DNA from: JBHHUI01 sp965248775 | GTDB taxonomy: Bacteria > Chloroflexota > Anaerolineae > Anaerolineales > JBHHUI01 | Direction: 5' to 3' | Assembly: GCA_965248775.1 (NCBI GenBank) | Contig: OZ252150.1 | Span: 4,030,001-4,094,000, forward strand | DNA: 64,000 nt | In this document: positions 45,298-53,772 of the stretch, piece by piece | How the letters are laid out: every line of letters starts with the position of its first letter | Numbering within the stretch: the stretch's first letter is position 1 | Position numbers and translations under genes: made by a program | The notes under the pieces: generated by a model | What the model was told of the DNA's origin: nothing | What the model saw: only the letters and a program-made list of their open reading frames with translations | Database searches by the model: none

Positions 45298-45507
45298 GCT
45301 TATCTATCGATGTTCGCTTAAGTTGTTGGTTCGTTTGAATCACAATCGTGTTTATGTTTTTCGCAGCATAAATCAGTGACTCTAACGAACTTCATACCAC
45401 TTTCCCAACCTTTCTAACCAGTTTAGTACGCAAGTAACTTGATTCTGCCTCGAGCGATTGCTAGATTCATCGCATGCCCTTTTATCCCAGGGCCAAAGGC
45501 GGAACCC

Positions 45508-45843
45508 ATGTACGCATACAATCAACTCTTGTTCCCACCCGAAAGTATTCCCGTTGTAGAAAATTCGCGTGGCCCAGAATGGATCGATTTAGTCAGGCGC
45601 GTGAAGACACTGCCTGAACTGCATCCCGATAAGCTTAGCTTTTGCCTAATGATGGTACGCTTCAATGGCTGTCTCGAATGCGAAACCGATTCCTATCGCG
45701 CTATGCGTGGCTGTGACCTCTGCTCATTGCAGACACTCCGCCGTTATCACGGGCCCGACTGTGATCTCTTCAGCATGTACGAAAACGCCTCGAAAGATGT
45801 TACAACCTATATGACAGGAGAAGCACAACAGCAAGCAGCCTGA
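45508..45843 (+). CDS. Unrecognised cysteine-rich small protein
   Basis: 111 residues from ATG 45508. The frame is open to TTG 45439, and GGCGGAA precedes the ATG. The centre has six cysteines spaced C-x8-C-x2-C-x10-C-x2-C-x12-C (CLEC and CDLC pairs), suggesting a zinc or iron-sulfur site. It starts YAYNQLLFPPESIPVVENSRG and ends in a Gln/Ala tail. No family is recognised. A strong terminator follows. The 210 bases before it show nothing clear. Confidence 0.6.
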   Translation: MYAYNQLLFPPESIPVVENSRGPEWIDLVRRVKTLPELHPDKLSFCLMMVRFNGCLECETDSYRAMRGCDLCSLQTLRRYHGPDCDLFSMYENASKDVTTYMTGEAQQQAA

Positions 45844-45872
45844 CATTTTTCACTTAAATTTTATACACCTTT

Positions 45873-45902
45873 ACAGAGAGGCAGACCTCTCTGTTTTGTT
45901 TT
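45873..45902 (+). terminator. Terminator of the Cys-rich protein gene
   Basis: ACAGAGAGG (45873-45881) and CCTCTCTGT (45886-45894) form a perfect 9-bp stem with a CAGA loop, followed by TTTGTTTT. Confidence 0.9.
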
Positions 45903-45931
45903 AAGCCGGCTCTGAAATGATATACTGATCT

Positions 45932-46024
45932 CAACGTGAAGTGCGCACCCAGTGCAGTCCACACAGCGTGAAGTGCTCACGCCACTTCGCTGGACTGTGC
46001 GTCACTTTGCAACGCCACAAAGTG
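45932..46024. repeat. Palindromic intergenic element, long copy
   Basis: One long imperfect hairpin spans 45939-46007: AAGTGCGCA pairs with TGCGTCACTT, CAGTCCA (45955-45961) with TGGACTG (45991-45997), and GAAGTG (45970-45975) with CACTTC (45983-45988). A second hairpin follows (CACTTTG 46003-46009 with CAAAGTG 46018-46024). The ends match a shorter copy at 62480-62526, so this is a dispersed repeat family. Confidence 0.6.
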
Positions 46025-46119
46025 GCGCCCCTCTCCTCTGTGAATTGAATCTCTAATCTCCAGTCGTCGATCTCTTTATTGGAGACTTGAGACTTGAGAT
46101 CACATTCAGGTACCTGAAA

Positions 46120-47394
46120 ATGCCCACGAAAATCATTATGCCCCAGCTTGGCGAGAGCGTCGTCGAAGGCACGGTCAGCAAATGGCTTGTGGTTGAAGGC
46201 GACACGGTGAATGAGTTTGATCCTGTCCTGGAAGTCACAACTGATAAAGTTGATACAGAAATAACCGCTGTCGCCGCCGGCACTGTAATCAAAATTCTTG
46301 TGGAAGAAGGCATAACCGTGCAGGCCGGTACGCTCTTGGGGTGGATCGGTACACCGGGCGAGGTCTTACCTGAGAATGGAGAAGCTGCTGCAGTGGCTAT
46401 CGTTGAACCTTCAGAACCCCCAATAGCTGCACCCCCTGCAACCCAAACAAGCAGTCGCGATTTGGGTTTCATCTCGCCGGTCGTGGCGAAGATCGCGACC
46501 GAACAGAATGTAGATTTGAGTCAGATCAACGGGACGGGAGCAAATGGCCGCATCACAAAGAGGGACGTTCTTCATTTCATCGAATCACAAATAGCAACCG
46601 CACCTGTCGGAGAGTTGCCTCCCTGGGAGCAACCGGGCGGTGGCGATTTATTCCGGTCGCCTGAGCTCCAGTTCCCGGAGAGCGAGTCGGTCTCAAAGGC
46701 AGCGTCGTCAGAAAACGCACAGGACGTGCCTTTGGGGAGCATGCGCAGAGCAATTGCAGAGCACATGGTACACAGCAAGCAAACCTCGCCGCATGTAACG
46801 ACAGTGTTCGAAGTAGATATGCGTGCAATCATTGCACATCAGGCAGCGCATAAAGCGCAGTACGAGCGTGATGGCGCGAAACTTACGTTCACACCATATC
46901 TCGTTGGCGCTAGTGTTGCCGCGCTGAAGGCCTATCCTGAAGTTAACAGTTCCTTTGTAGAAAACGCCATGCGAATCCACAAGGGTATCAATATTGGCGT
47001 TGCTGTTTCTCTTGGCGCTGAAGGACTTATTGTCCCAGTTATAAAGCAGGCCGAAGAGAAATCCCTGCTAGCGCTCACACGCAACGTCAACGACCTCGCA
47101 GAGCGGGCGCGCAACAAAAATCTACAACCCGATGAAGTGCAAGGCGGCACATTTACGATCACCAACCATGGTGTCTCCGGATCGCTCTTTGCAACCCCGA
47201 TCATCAATCAGCCGCAATGCGCAATTCTGGGCGTAGGGGCGATCCAGAAACGCGTCGTGGTGATTGAAGACGATGCGATCGCTGTCCGGCCGATGGCCTA
47301 CGTAACTCTCACATTCGATCACCGCCTGATCGATGGAGCCATTGCCGATCATTTTCTCGCGAAGGTTAAAACTGTTTTGGAAACATGGAGATAG
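46120..47394 (+). CDS. 2-oxo acid dehydrogenase E2 (dihydrolipoyl acyltransferase)
   Basis: 425 residues from ATG 46120. Domains: one lipoyl domain (1-78) with K43 in VTTDKVDTEI, an E3-binding domain at about 117-155 (ISPVVAKIATEQNVDLSQI), and the catalytic core from about 195 with H402 and D406 in FDHRLIDGA. It makes acyl-CoA from a 2-oxo acid together with E1 and E3. No E1 gene is in the window. An E3 lies 5 kb downstream. The lipoyl start KIIMPQLGESVVEGTVSKW is nearer the succinyl/branched-chain type than pyruvate. Confidence 0.88.
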   Translation: MPTKIIMPQLGESVVEGTVSKWLVVEGDTVNEFDPVLEVTTDKVDTEITAVAAGTVIKILVEEGITVQAGTLLGWIGTPGEVLPENGEAAAVAIVEPSEPPIAAPPATQTSSRDLGFISPVVAKIATEQNVDLSQINGTGANGRITKRDVLHFIESQIATAPVGELPPWEQPGGGDLFRSPELQFPESESVSKAASSENAQDVPLGSMRRAIAEHMVHSKQTSPHVTTVFEVDMRAIIAHQAAHKAQYERDGAKLTFTPYLVGASVAALKAYPEVNSSFVENAMRIHKGINIGVAVSLGAEGLIVPVIKQAEEKSLLALTRNVNDLAERARNKNLQPDEVQGGTFTITNHGVSGSLFATPIINQPQCAILGVGAIQKRVVVIEDDAIAVRPMAYVTLTFDHRLIDGAIADHFLAKVKTVLETWR

Positions 47395-47523
47395 ACTGAC
47401 AAGCACACCACCGCGGGATGACGCGCAAACACCGGTGTGCCGCTGAAAAGTCTGTAGACGCTGGATATCTCAAGCCACCCTGCAAACTCTCCGCACCACG
47501 AAGGAAGCTAGCCCACCTGCAGC

Positions 47524-47559
47524 AAAACGGGGCGCTGCCTGCCACAGTCGCCCCGTTTT
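47524..47559. terminator. Bidirectional terminator between E2 and doxX
   Basis: AAAACGGGGCG (47524-47534) and CGCCCCGTTTT (47549-47559) make a perfect 11-bp stem with a 14-base loop. The A/T ends allow termination in both directions between the convergent genes. Confidence 0.85.
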
Positions 47560-47629
47560 ACCAGTATTCAGTTTTCCACGCGTTGGGTCAGCCCACTGCG
47601 ACAGGCTCTGCACCCGCCCCGTCTCGCAT

Positions 47630-48178
47630 CTACGCCCCCCGCCACGGTGTTCCAATCCACCTTAGCAGGAAATAGTCTACTCCCACATATCCAGCCACCT
47701 TCCAGGCCAGGATGAGCCCGATTGCGATCACCAGTAACAGCGGGTTCGTGCTCGCAGAGCCGGCCATCATGAAATTCCAGTTCATGAATGCGCCGAAGAA
47801 GGCTGCGATCCCTGTGAATGCCCCGATGATCAGCGCAATACCAATTAGCAGCTCGCCATAGGCGACGAACTTTGCGAACCATGTGTACGCTTGTGCGTCG
47901 AGCAGGTATTGAATAAAACCCCGATACCAATCAAAAGCGATTGGTGGCCGACCCTCCGCCGGCACCACTACAACGCCCGACCAAAAGCCCTTCAGGGCGT
48001 CGCCTGTCTGAACCCAAGCCGGGCTGTCGATCTTGTGGAGCGAGGAGTCAATCCAGCGCCAGCCGAGCCAGATGCGCAGCGGCAACCAGAGCCAAGCGGC
48101 GCTCACGCTGTTGAACAGTTTCTGAACCAGCGGAGGGTCCTGCACCAGCTCGCCTTTGTACGTCTTTACATTCGTCAT
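47630..48178 (-). CDS. DoxX-family membrane protein
   Basis: 182 residues from ATG 48178, with GGAG 6 bases upstream on the minus strand. Four hydrophobic helices lie roughly at 27-45, 100-125, 130-150 and 152-172. LPLRIWLGWRWIDSSLHKI and FAKFVAYGELLIGIALIIGAFTGIAAFFGAFMNWNFM are DoxX-like. Family members relate to thiosulfate:quinone oxidoreductase or to thiol-stress complexes. The gene is divergent from the NarL-type regulator gene, with three palindromes between them. Confidence 0.8.
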   Translation of the reverse strand: MTNVKTYKGELVQDPPLVQKLFNSVSAAWLWLPLRIWLGWRWIDSSLHKIDSPAWVQTGDALKGFWSGVVVVPAEGRPPIAFDWYRGFIQYLLDAQAYTWFAKFVAYGELLIGIALIIGAFTGIAAFFGAFMNWNFMMAGSASTNPLLLVIAIGLILAWKVAGYVGVDYFLLRWIGTPWRGA

Positions 48179-48287
48179 GTCATTCTCCATTCTGCGATTT
48201 CTCACCGCGCTAATCTGAAAACAGTTTTGTTTGCCGGAGTACGCCCGGAATGTGTTTTCAGGATACGCCCCGAAAGATAGATGCCAT

Positions 48288-48358
48288 AGTGACGAACGTC
48301 ACTGCATACGCTGACATCTGTCACATCACAATCGAAGCGAGACCGGTTACGCTAACCG
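48288..48358. promoter_or_regulatory. Three palindromes in the doxX/response-regulator divergent region
   Basis: AGTGACGAACGTCACT (48288-48303, 7+2+7), TGACATCTGTCA (48312-48323, 5+2+5) and CGGTTACGCTAACCG (48344-48358, 6+3+6) are all perfect inverted repeats within 71 bases. They lie where operators for both divergent genes would be. The first two share the half-site TGAC. The last may instead be an RNA hairpin just before the ribosome-binding site. Confidence 0.5.
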
Positions 48359-48387
48359 CGACATGATATTGGAGGAGGAACAATCCA

Positions 48388-49119
48388 ATGGAATTTCTGA
48401 AGAGCCAGTCCCAGAATGACTTGAGCGACTCTGGCCGGGCGACTATACTTCCCGATATGCCACACTTGAGGATTCTTCTGGCGGACGATCATGAGGTCGT
48501 TCGCCTCGGCCTGCGCAGCTTGCTGGAGAGGCAACCGGGATATGAGGTCATCGCCGAAGCCGAATCGGGCACGGAAGCCGTCGAGCGCGCAATTGAGTTT
48601 GAGCCCAATATCGTGCTTATGGACATCCGCATGCCTGGCATGAGCGGTGTCGAAGCGTGTGAGCAGATCACCCGCAAGGTTCCCGATGCAAAAGTGATAA
48701 TGCTGACATCGTACGCGGAAGATGAGATGCTTTTCTCGGCGATCCGCGCCGGCGCAGCCGGCTATGTCCTGAAGCAGGTTGGCAGCAACGATCTGATCAA
48801 GGCGATCGAGGCGGCAGCGCGCGGTGAAGCATCGCTCGACCCGGCGCTCACACAGCGCGTATTCGCCGAGGTACGCCGGGCTGTCCAAGACCAGACAGCC
48901 AAAGCATTCGGCGACCTGACGGATCAGGAATTACGCGTGCTTGCCCAAACTGCCGAAGGGAAGACCAACCGCGAGATCGCTGCCCTGCTTTTCCTCGGCG
49001 AGGGCACCGTCCGCAATTATGCGAGCACGATCCTGAGCAAGCTAAACCTGTCAAACCGCGCCGAGGCAGTCGCCTACGCCATCAAACACCGCATCGGAGA
49101 TTTGTTGAATGACTCCTGA
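48388..49119 (+). CDS. NarL/LuxR-type response regulator
   Basis: 243 residues. The receiver domain (27-145) has D33-D34, phosphoacceptor D79 (IVLMDIRMPGM), T107 and K129. The LuxR helix-turn-helix is at about 176-236 (FGDLTDQELRVLAQTAEGKTNREIA). ATG 48388 is supported by GGAGGAGGAA 7 bases upstream and adds 23 residues to the usual start (second option ATG 48457). It overlaps the histidine kinase gene by 11 bases. Confidence 0.9.
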   Translation: MEFLKSQSQNDLSDSGRATILPDMPHLRILLADDHEVVRLGLRSLLERQPGYEVIAEAESGTEAVERAIEFEPNIVLMDIRMPGMSGVEACEQITRKVPDAKVIMLTSYAEDEMLFSAIRAGAAGYVLKQVGSNDLIKAIEAAARGEASLDPALTQRVFAEVRRAVQDQTAKAFGDLTDQELRVLAQTAEGKTNREIAALLFLGEGTVRNYASTILSKLNLSNRAEAVAYAIKHRIGDLLNDS

Positions 49120-50266
49120 TCGGTCGGACGCACATCCCTCCGAACAGGCACTCCGGGCTCTGAATCAAGCCGCACTATCGATCAGCGGCAATTGGGCGCT
49201 CGACAAAACATTGCAACTAATCGTTGAGGCGGCGCGGCAACTGGTGCACGCCCGCTACGCGGCGCTCGGCGTACCGAACGAACACGGCGTCCTAATCGAG
49301 TTCCTGACGGATGGGATTTCAGCGGAAGAAGAAATCTCGATCCCGCAGCGACCGCAGGGCAAGGGCTTGCTCGGCGCACTGCTCGCAGATGGCGTCTCGA
49401 TCCGTATTCCGCGCATGCAGGATGATGCGCGTTCAGTCGGCTTCCCTGCCAATCACCCGCCCATGCAGAGCTTCCTCGGAGTCTCCATTCGGTCGGGCGA
49501 TGGGATCCTGGGCAGCCTTTATCTCACTGAAAAAATCGGGGCGGACGAATTTACCGAGGTTGATCAAGAGCTAATCGAGATGCTGGCGGCACACGCCGCC
49601 GTGGCGATTCAAAATGCGCGGCTGTACCAACGTGTGCGCGAACTGGCGATCGCCGAAGAACGTTTGCGCCTTGGCATGGACCTGCACGACGGTGTCATTC
49701 AGACGATCTTCGCCGTGGGGCTCACGCTCGAATCGGTGCAAGCCATGCTGGCCACGGATGTAGCCGAGGCCAGCGGAATGTTGGGACAGGCCATCGACGG
49801 TCTGAACGAGTCGAACCACGATATTCGCAACTTCATTATGGATTTGCGCCCGCGCCATTTCGACGGGGACCTGGCTGCTGGATTGGCGCGTTTGGTGCGC
49901 GAATTTCAGGCCAACGGCACAGTGCCGGTGGAATTCTCCGCTTCCGAAAAGTTGATGAGAAGCATTCCCGGGGAACTGGCGCGGGCGATATTTTTCACGA
50001 CGCAGGAAGGGCTTGCAAACATCGCCCGTCACGCTCGTGCCAGTCATGTCACGATGGAACTTGCCCGCGCGGGCGAGGCCGTCGAATTGCGCATTACGGA
50101 CAATGGACGTGGATTTACTCGCGCTGCCCAAAGCCAAGCGCTTGGGCACGGTTTGCAGAACATGCGCTCACGCGCTGAAAAGCTCCAGGGAGAATTTAAG
50201 ATTGAATCGGCGCCCGACGCGGGCACCACGCTCCTGCTGCGACTCCCGTTAGGCCAGACCGCGTAG
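49109..50266 (+). CDS. GAF-domain histidine kinase (HisKA_3 type)
   Basis: 385 residues, soluble. The GAF domain spans about 25-175 and the HisKA_3 segment has the phospho-His in ERLRLGMDLHDGVIQTIFAVG. The HATPase part carries TTQEGLANIARHARAS, ELRITDNGRGF and LGHGLQNMRSRAEKL. It has no membrane helix, so it senses a cytoplasmic signal through GAF (such as a gas, redox state or nucleotide), as in DevS-like kinases. It is the partner of the regulator encoded just upstream, and its 3' end overlaps the convergent VIT1-like gene by 18 bases. Confidence 0.9.
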   Translation: MTPDRSDAHPSEQALRALNQAALSISGNWALDKTLQLIVEAARQLVHARYAALGVPNEHGVLIEFLTDGISAEEEISIPQRPQGKGLLGALLADGVSIRIPRMQDDARSVGFPANHPPMQSFLGVSIRSGDGILGSLYLTEKIGADEFTEVDQELIEMLAAHAAVAIQNARLYQRVRELAIAEERLRLGMDLHDGVIQTIFAVGLTLESVQAMLATDVAEASGMLGQAIDGLNESNHDIRNFIMDLRPRHFDGDLAAGLARLVREFQANGTVPVEFSASEKLMRSIPGELARAIFFTTQEGLANIARHARASHVTMELARAGEAVELRITDNGRGFTRAAQSQALGHGLQNMRSRAEKLQGEFKIESAPDAGTTLLLRLPLGQTA

Positions 50267-51070
50267 AAGCAAGCCGATCACGAAAGCAACTCCTGCCGCC
50301 AGTCCACCGACCAACAGCATTTCGAGCCCGCCACGCCAAGGGTTCTGGCGTGTGATGGCAACCTTCGCAGCGCCCAACCCGAACAATGCCAGCGCCGTCA
50401 GGCCGATCGAAATGGGGAACGAAATACTCTTCGAGATTGGAATCTGCAGGCCAACGAAGTACACGAGAAGCGGCACTGAGCCTGCGACGATGAATGCAAT
50501 CAGAGTCGCCAACCCGTTCCAGAGCGGATTTCGATCGGCTTTTATCAGACCCAGTTCTGAAACCATCATCGCGTCAACCCAGCGCTGCGTATCCCGACTC
50601 ACGATTTCCACCAACTGTTGCGCGTCGACATCGGGATATCCTTGTTCTTTGTAAACCTCGAGCAACTCCGCGCGCTCGCCCTCGGGAAAATGCTCGGCCT
50701 CCCACAACTCGCGCGAGCGCTCATGTTCGTAGAATTCATTTTCGCTCTTGGCAGACAAATACGCGCCGGTCGCCATTGAAAAGCCATCGGCGATCAAATT
50801 CGCAAGCCCCAATATTAGGATGATGCTGGTCTCGAGATTGGCGCCCGCCACTCCGCTCACTACTGCGAAGGTTGTAATGATCCCGTCCAGCCCTCCATAG
50901 ACCAGTTCACCCAGATATTCGGAGCCGGTGCCGCCATGCTCCTCGCGCGCAGCAAGAATTTGCTCCGGGGCGTGCGCCGCGGCGCTCGAATCCTTGTCGC
51001 CCTTAGCGTACGCCTTGCGGGCTTTATCGATCCGTTTCATCAGACTCATGCACACCATGTTATCACTCAT
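50249..51070 (-). CDS. VIT1/CCC1-family iron/manganese transporter
   Basis: 273 residues (perhaps 263 from a later Met). Helices: ELVYGGLDGIITTFAVVSGVAGA, ILGLANLIADGFSMATGAYLSAKSENE, then after a charged cytoplasmic segment WNGLATLIAFIVAGSVPLLVYF, SISIGL-type and GGLEMLLVGGLAAGVAFVIGLLL. The charged middle segment (HFPEGERAELLEVYKEQGY) binds metal in plant VIT1. It would export Fe2+ or Mn2+ from the cytoplasm. The family is clear. The metal is not. Confidence 0.88.
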   Translation of the reverse strand: MSDNMVCMSLMKRIDKARKAYAKGDKDSSAAAHAPEQILAAREEHGGTGSEYLGELVYGGLDGIITTFAVVSGVAGANLETSIILILGLANLIADGFSMATGAYLSAKSENEFYEHERSRELWEAEHFPEGERAELLEVYKEQGYPDVDAQQLVEIVSRDTQRWVDAMMVSELGLIKADRNPLWNGLATLIAFIVAGSVPLLVYFVGLQIPISKSISFPISIGLTALALFGLGAAKVAITRQNPWRGGLEMLLVGGLAAGVAFVIGLLLRGLA

Positions 51071-51266
51071 GCGAATAATTACTCAGGCCAACATAACTAA
51101 TCCATAATCCGGCTTCTTTCTGGTCGTTGCTTGCACCGACAGTTGAAATTTAGGTCGATCTTCACACCCCGGCAGGGGTGCCTACAGCGGCTGGACATGC
51201 ACTGGGCGGAATATTTCGATCGCGTGCTGCCACACTTGCACTTGTTTCTGCCGTGCGAAGCCTCTA

Positions 51267-51275
51267 TGCTATACT
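51267..51275 (+). promoter_or_regulatory. Extended -10 promoter of a leader RNA
   Basis: TGC followed by TATACT (51270-51275) is an extended -10. There is no good -35 at 17 bp. Transcription would begin near 51282. Confidence 0.45.
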
Positions 51276-51281
51276 CCAATT

Positions 51282-51372
51282 CGTTTTAGAACGGCACCGC
51301 TCAGGGAGAAGAAGTAAAAGACCGTACCCGCTGCTTCTGTATATCAATAGCATGGTGCGGTTTTCTTTTTTC
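51282..51372 (+). ncRNA. Putative 90-base small RNA or attenuator
   Basis: From the predicted start the RNA runs to a terminator formed by ACCGTACC (51321-51328) and GGTGCGGT (51354-51361), with an inner TGCT/AGCA pairing and a TTTTCTTTTTT tail. An upstream GCACCGC (51294-51300) can pair with part of the 3' terminator arm, which would give a weak alternative structure. Either a free-standing small RNA or an attenuator of the peroxiredoxin gene would fit. No known riboswitch class is recognised. Confidence 0.4.
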
Positions 51373-51404
51373 GTTGTGGCCAAGATCGCGCCATAGACGG
51401 AGGG

Positions 51405-51446
51405 ATGATGAGCTTTAAGACTGAGAGATACTACCAGCCCATATAG
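51405..51446 (+). CDS. 13-codon leader peptide, possible
   Basis: GGAGGG (51399-51404) directly precedes two in-frame ATGs (51405 and 51408). The frame reads MMSFKTERYYQPI and stops at TAG 51444-51446, 64 bases before the peroxiredoxin start. The strong ribosome-binding site is the only evidence that it is translated. Confidence 0.3.
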   Translation: MMSFKTERYYQPI

Positions 51447-51510
51447 GATGATCAGTGTGCGTTGGTGCGACTGCTTACGAAGCGCAGCTACGCAATCAAG
51501 GAGAATCACC

Positions 51511-52167
51511 ATGCCAAAAATAAATGATCAAGCGCCCGACTTTACGGCCGTCACCACCCAAGGCACGATAAGCTTTCACGAGTGGGTTGGCGACAGTTGG
51601 GCAATCTTGTTTTCGCACCCCAAAGATTTCACTCCCGTATGCACAACTGAATTGGGTACGATGGCGGGCCTGGTGCCTGAATTCGAAAAGCGCAACTGTA
51701 AAGTTATCGGCATAAGTATCGATCCCGTGGAAAATCACATCAGCTGGGCCAAAGACATTGAAGAAACCCAAGGTCATGCCGTCAACTATCCAATGATTGG
51801 CGACACAGATCTGGCTGTGGCCAAGCTTTACGATATGCTTCCTGCCGATGAAGCCGGCACCTCAGAGGGGCGGACGGCAGGGACAAACGCGACGGTACGC
51901 TCTGTTTTCATCATCGGGCCAGATAAAAAAATCAAGCTGATGCTGACCTACCCCATGACGACGGGACGCAACTTTGACGAGATTCTGCGTGTGCTGGATT
52001 CCATGCAGTTAACGGTCAAGCACAAAGTGGCGACACCGGCCAACTGGCAAGCGGGCGATGATGTGATTATTGTGCCGTCCGTGTCCAATGAAGAGGCCGA
52101 GGAAATGTTCCCGGAGGGGTGGGAAACTGTTAAGCCCTACTTGCGCGTGGTGGCTCAACCCAAATAG
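51511..52167 (+). CDS. 1-Cys peroxiredoxin (Prx6 type)
   Basis: Reduces hydrogen and alkyl peroxides in the cytoplasm. 218 residues from ATG 51511, with AAGGAG 7 bases upstream. The peroxidatic C44 is in HPKDFTPVCTTELG, and the conserved Arg lies in TNATVRSVFIIGPD. The long C-terminal arm (NWQAGDDVIIVPSVSNEEAEEMFPEGW) is diagnostic of the Prx6 group. Its long leader suggests regulated expression. Confidence 0.93.
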   Translation: MPKINDQAPDFTAVTTQGTISFHEWVGDSWAILFSHPKDFTPVCTTELGTMAGLVPEFEKRNCKVIGISIDPVENHISWAKDIEETQGHAVNYPMIGDTDLAVAKLYDMLPADEAGTSEGRTAGTNATVRSVFIIGPDKKIKLMLTYPMTTGRNFDEILRVLDSMQLTVKHKVATPANWQAGDDVIIVPSVSNEEAEEMFPEGWETVKPYLRVVAQPK

Positions 52168-52197
52168 GGAGAATGCCAGACAGAGTGAGAATTGCCT

Positions 52198-52226
52198 AAA
52201 GAGCGAGTCGTCCAAGCCTGCTCTTT
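52198..52226 (+). terminator. Weak terminator after the peroxiredoxin gene
   Basis: AAAGAGC (52198-52204) and GCTCTTT (52220-52226) form a 7-bp stem with a 15-base loop. The T-run is inside the stem and only GTCT follows, so efficiency is doubtful. Confidence 0.35.
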
Positions 52227-52356
52227 GTCTCTGGCGCCATGGTTTGTCGAACAATCGCGGGAAAGATTAATCATTCTGAACATTGGATTATTGGGACGAG
52301 CAAGAATCAGAAAGATTTGTCGCCTGTCACCCTTGTCAGTTGGGCACTCATAATTA

Positions 52357-53766
52357 ATGGAGCAAACAAACAAAATGGATTATGACGTCGTTGTCATCGG
52401 AGCTGGACCCGCCGGTTACGTGTGCGCGATCCGGGCTAGTCAACTCGGGCAGAAAGTCGCCATCGTGGATAAAGAATGGCTGGGCGGTGTTTGCCTGAAT
52501 ATTGGCTGCATCCCGAGCAAGTCGCTTCTCAAAAACGCCGAAGTTGCACACACACTGCGCGAACGCGGCAAAGAATTCGGCTTCACCTTTGAAAATTTGC
52601 AACTCGACTACTCCGTCGCCGTCAAACGTTCTCGCCAGGTATCGAACCGACTCACCAAAGGCGTCGGCTTTTTGATGAAGAAGAATAAGATCGATGTCCA
52701 CATGGGTCAGGCACGCTTGACCACGCACAACACAGTGGAAGTAAGCGGTGAGGAGGGCGTAATTTCTCTCAATGCCAAGAACATTGTCATCGCCAGCGGT
52801 GCGCACGCCATCGCACCAGCTGCATTCAATTTGGACGGCAAACGCGTGATGACTTACTGGGAAGCGATCCTGCAGGAGTCACGCCCGGCGAGTGCAATCA
52901 TCGTCGGTAGCGGTGCGATTGGTGTGGAGTTCGCCACTGTATGGAATTCATACGGAACGGACGTGACCGTCGTCGAAATGCTTCCTCGCGTGGTCCCACT
53001 GGAAGATGAAGAAGTCAGCAAAGAACTTGCGAAAAGTTTAAAAAAGTACGGCATCACTTTAATGAACGACACACGCGTCGAGAACATCGCTGCGAACGAC
53101 GAACAAGTCTCGGTGACCGTTTCCGGGGCAGCGGGCGAACAAACGCTTGTTGCCGATCAGGTGTTAGTAGCGATCGGCTTCGCCCCCAACAGCAACGATC
53201 TCGGATTGGAAGCGCTCGGTGTGGAAATGAATGCGGGCGGCGCGGTGAAAGTGGACGTCGGTATGCGCACGAACGTCGCCGGGGTCTATGCCATTGGCGA
53301 TGTAACCGGCGAACTCATGCTGGCGCATGTGGGTTCCGCGCAGGGCATCGTCTGTGCAGAGACCATTGCCGGACATCCAACAATTGAGCTCAACTACAAG
53401 ATGATGCCGCGCGCCACGTATTGCCATCCGGAGATCGCGTCCTTTGGTCTCACAGAGGCGCAGGCCACTGAGCAAGGCTTCGAAGTCAAGGTGGCGAAGT
53501 TTAACTTCCAGGCCAATGGCAAAGCGCTCGGTTTAGGTGATTATGCAGGCTGGGTAAAAATGGTCAGCGATGCGAAATATGGCGAGTTGCTTGGCGCACA
53601 TATGATCGGCCCGGGCGTCACAGAACTGCTGCCCGAACTTACGCTGGCGCAAAGCATGGAACTGACCGGCGAAGAGATCGCCCGCAATGTTCACGCGCAT
53701 CCCTCACTCTCGGAAGTCTTGATGGAAACCGCCCACGGATTAGTCGGTGACTATATCCATATGTAA
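52357..53766 (+). CDS. lpdA: Dihydrolipoamide dehydrogenase (E3)
   Basis: Reoxidises the lipoyl groups of 2-oxo acid dehydrogenases. 469 residues. FAD motif DVVVIGAGPAGY at 10-21, redox disulfide C46/C51 in GGVCLNIGCIPSKS, NAD motif IIVGSGAIGVEFA, second FAD motif VYAIGDVTGELMLAH, and the C-terminal H448-x4-E453 in HAHPSLSE. ATG 52375 is a possible second start. It may serve the E2 encoded at 46120. Confidence 0.95.
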   Translation: MEQTNKMDYDVVVIGAGPAGYVCAIRASQLGQKVAIVDKEWLGGVCLNIGCIPSKSLLKNAEVAHTLRERGKEFGFTFENLQLDYSVAVKRSRQVSNRLTKGVGFLMKKNKIDVHMGQARLTTHNTVEVSGEEGVISLNAKNIVIASGAHAIAPAAFNLDGKRVMTYWEAILQESRPASAIIVGSGAIGVEFATVWNSYGTDVTVVEMLPRVVPLEDEEVSKELAKSLKKYGITLMNDTRVENIAANDEQVSVTVSGAAGEQTLVADQVLVAIGFAPNSNDLGLEALGVEMNAGGAVKVDVGMRTNVAGVYAIGDVTGELMLAHVGSAQGIVCAETIAGHPTIELNYKMMPRATYCHPEIASFGLTEAQATEQGFEVKVAKFNFQANGKALGLGDYAGWVKMVSDAKYGELLGAHMIGPGVTELLPELTLAQSMELTGEEIARNVHAHPSLSEVLMETAHGLVGDYIHM

Positions 53767-53772
53767 CCTAAG

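Larger units (their letters stand above)
51071..51510. other. Long leader region before the peroxiredoxin gene
   Basis: 440 bases between the VIT1-like gene and the peroxiredoxin. It holds an extended -10 promoter (51267-51275), a short transcript ending in a strong terminator (to about 51372) and a 13-codon open frame with a good ribosome-binding site (51405-51446). The first 190 bases show nothing recognisable. Confidence 0.5.
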
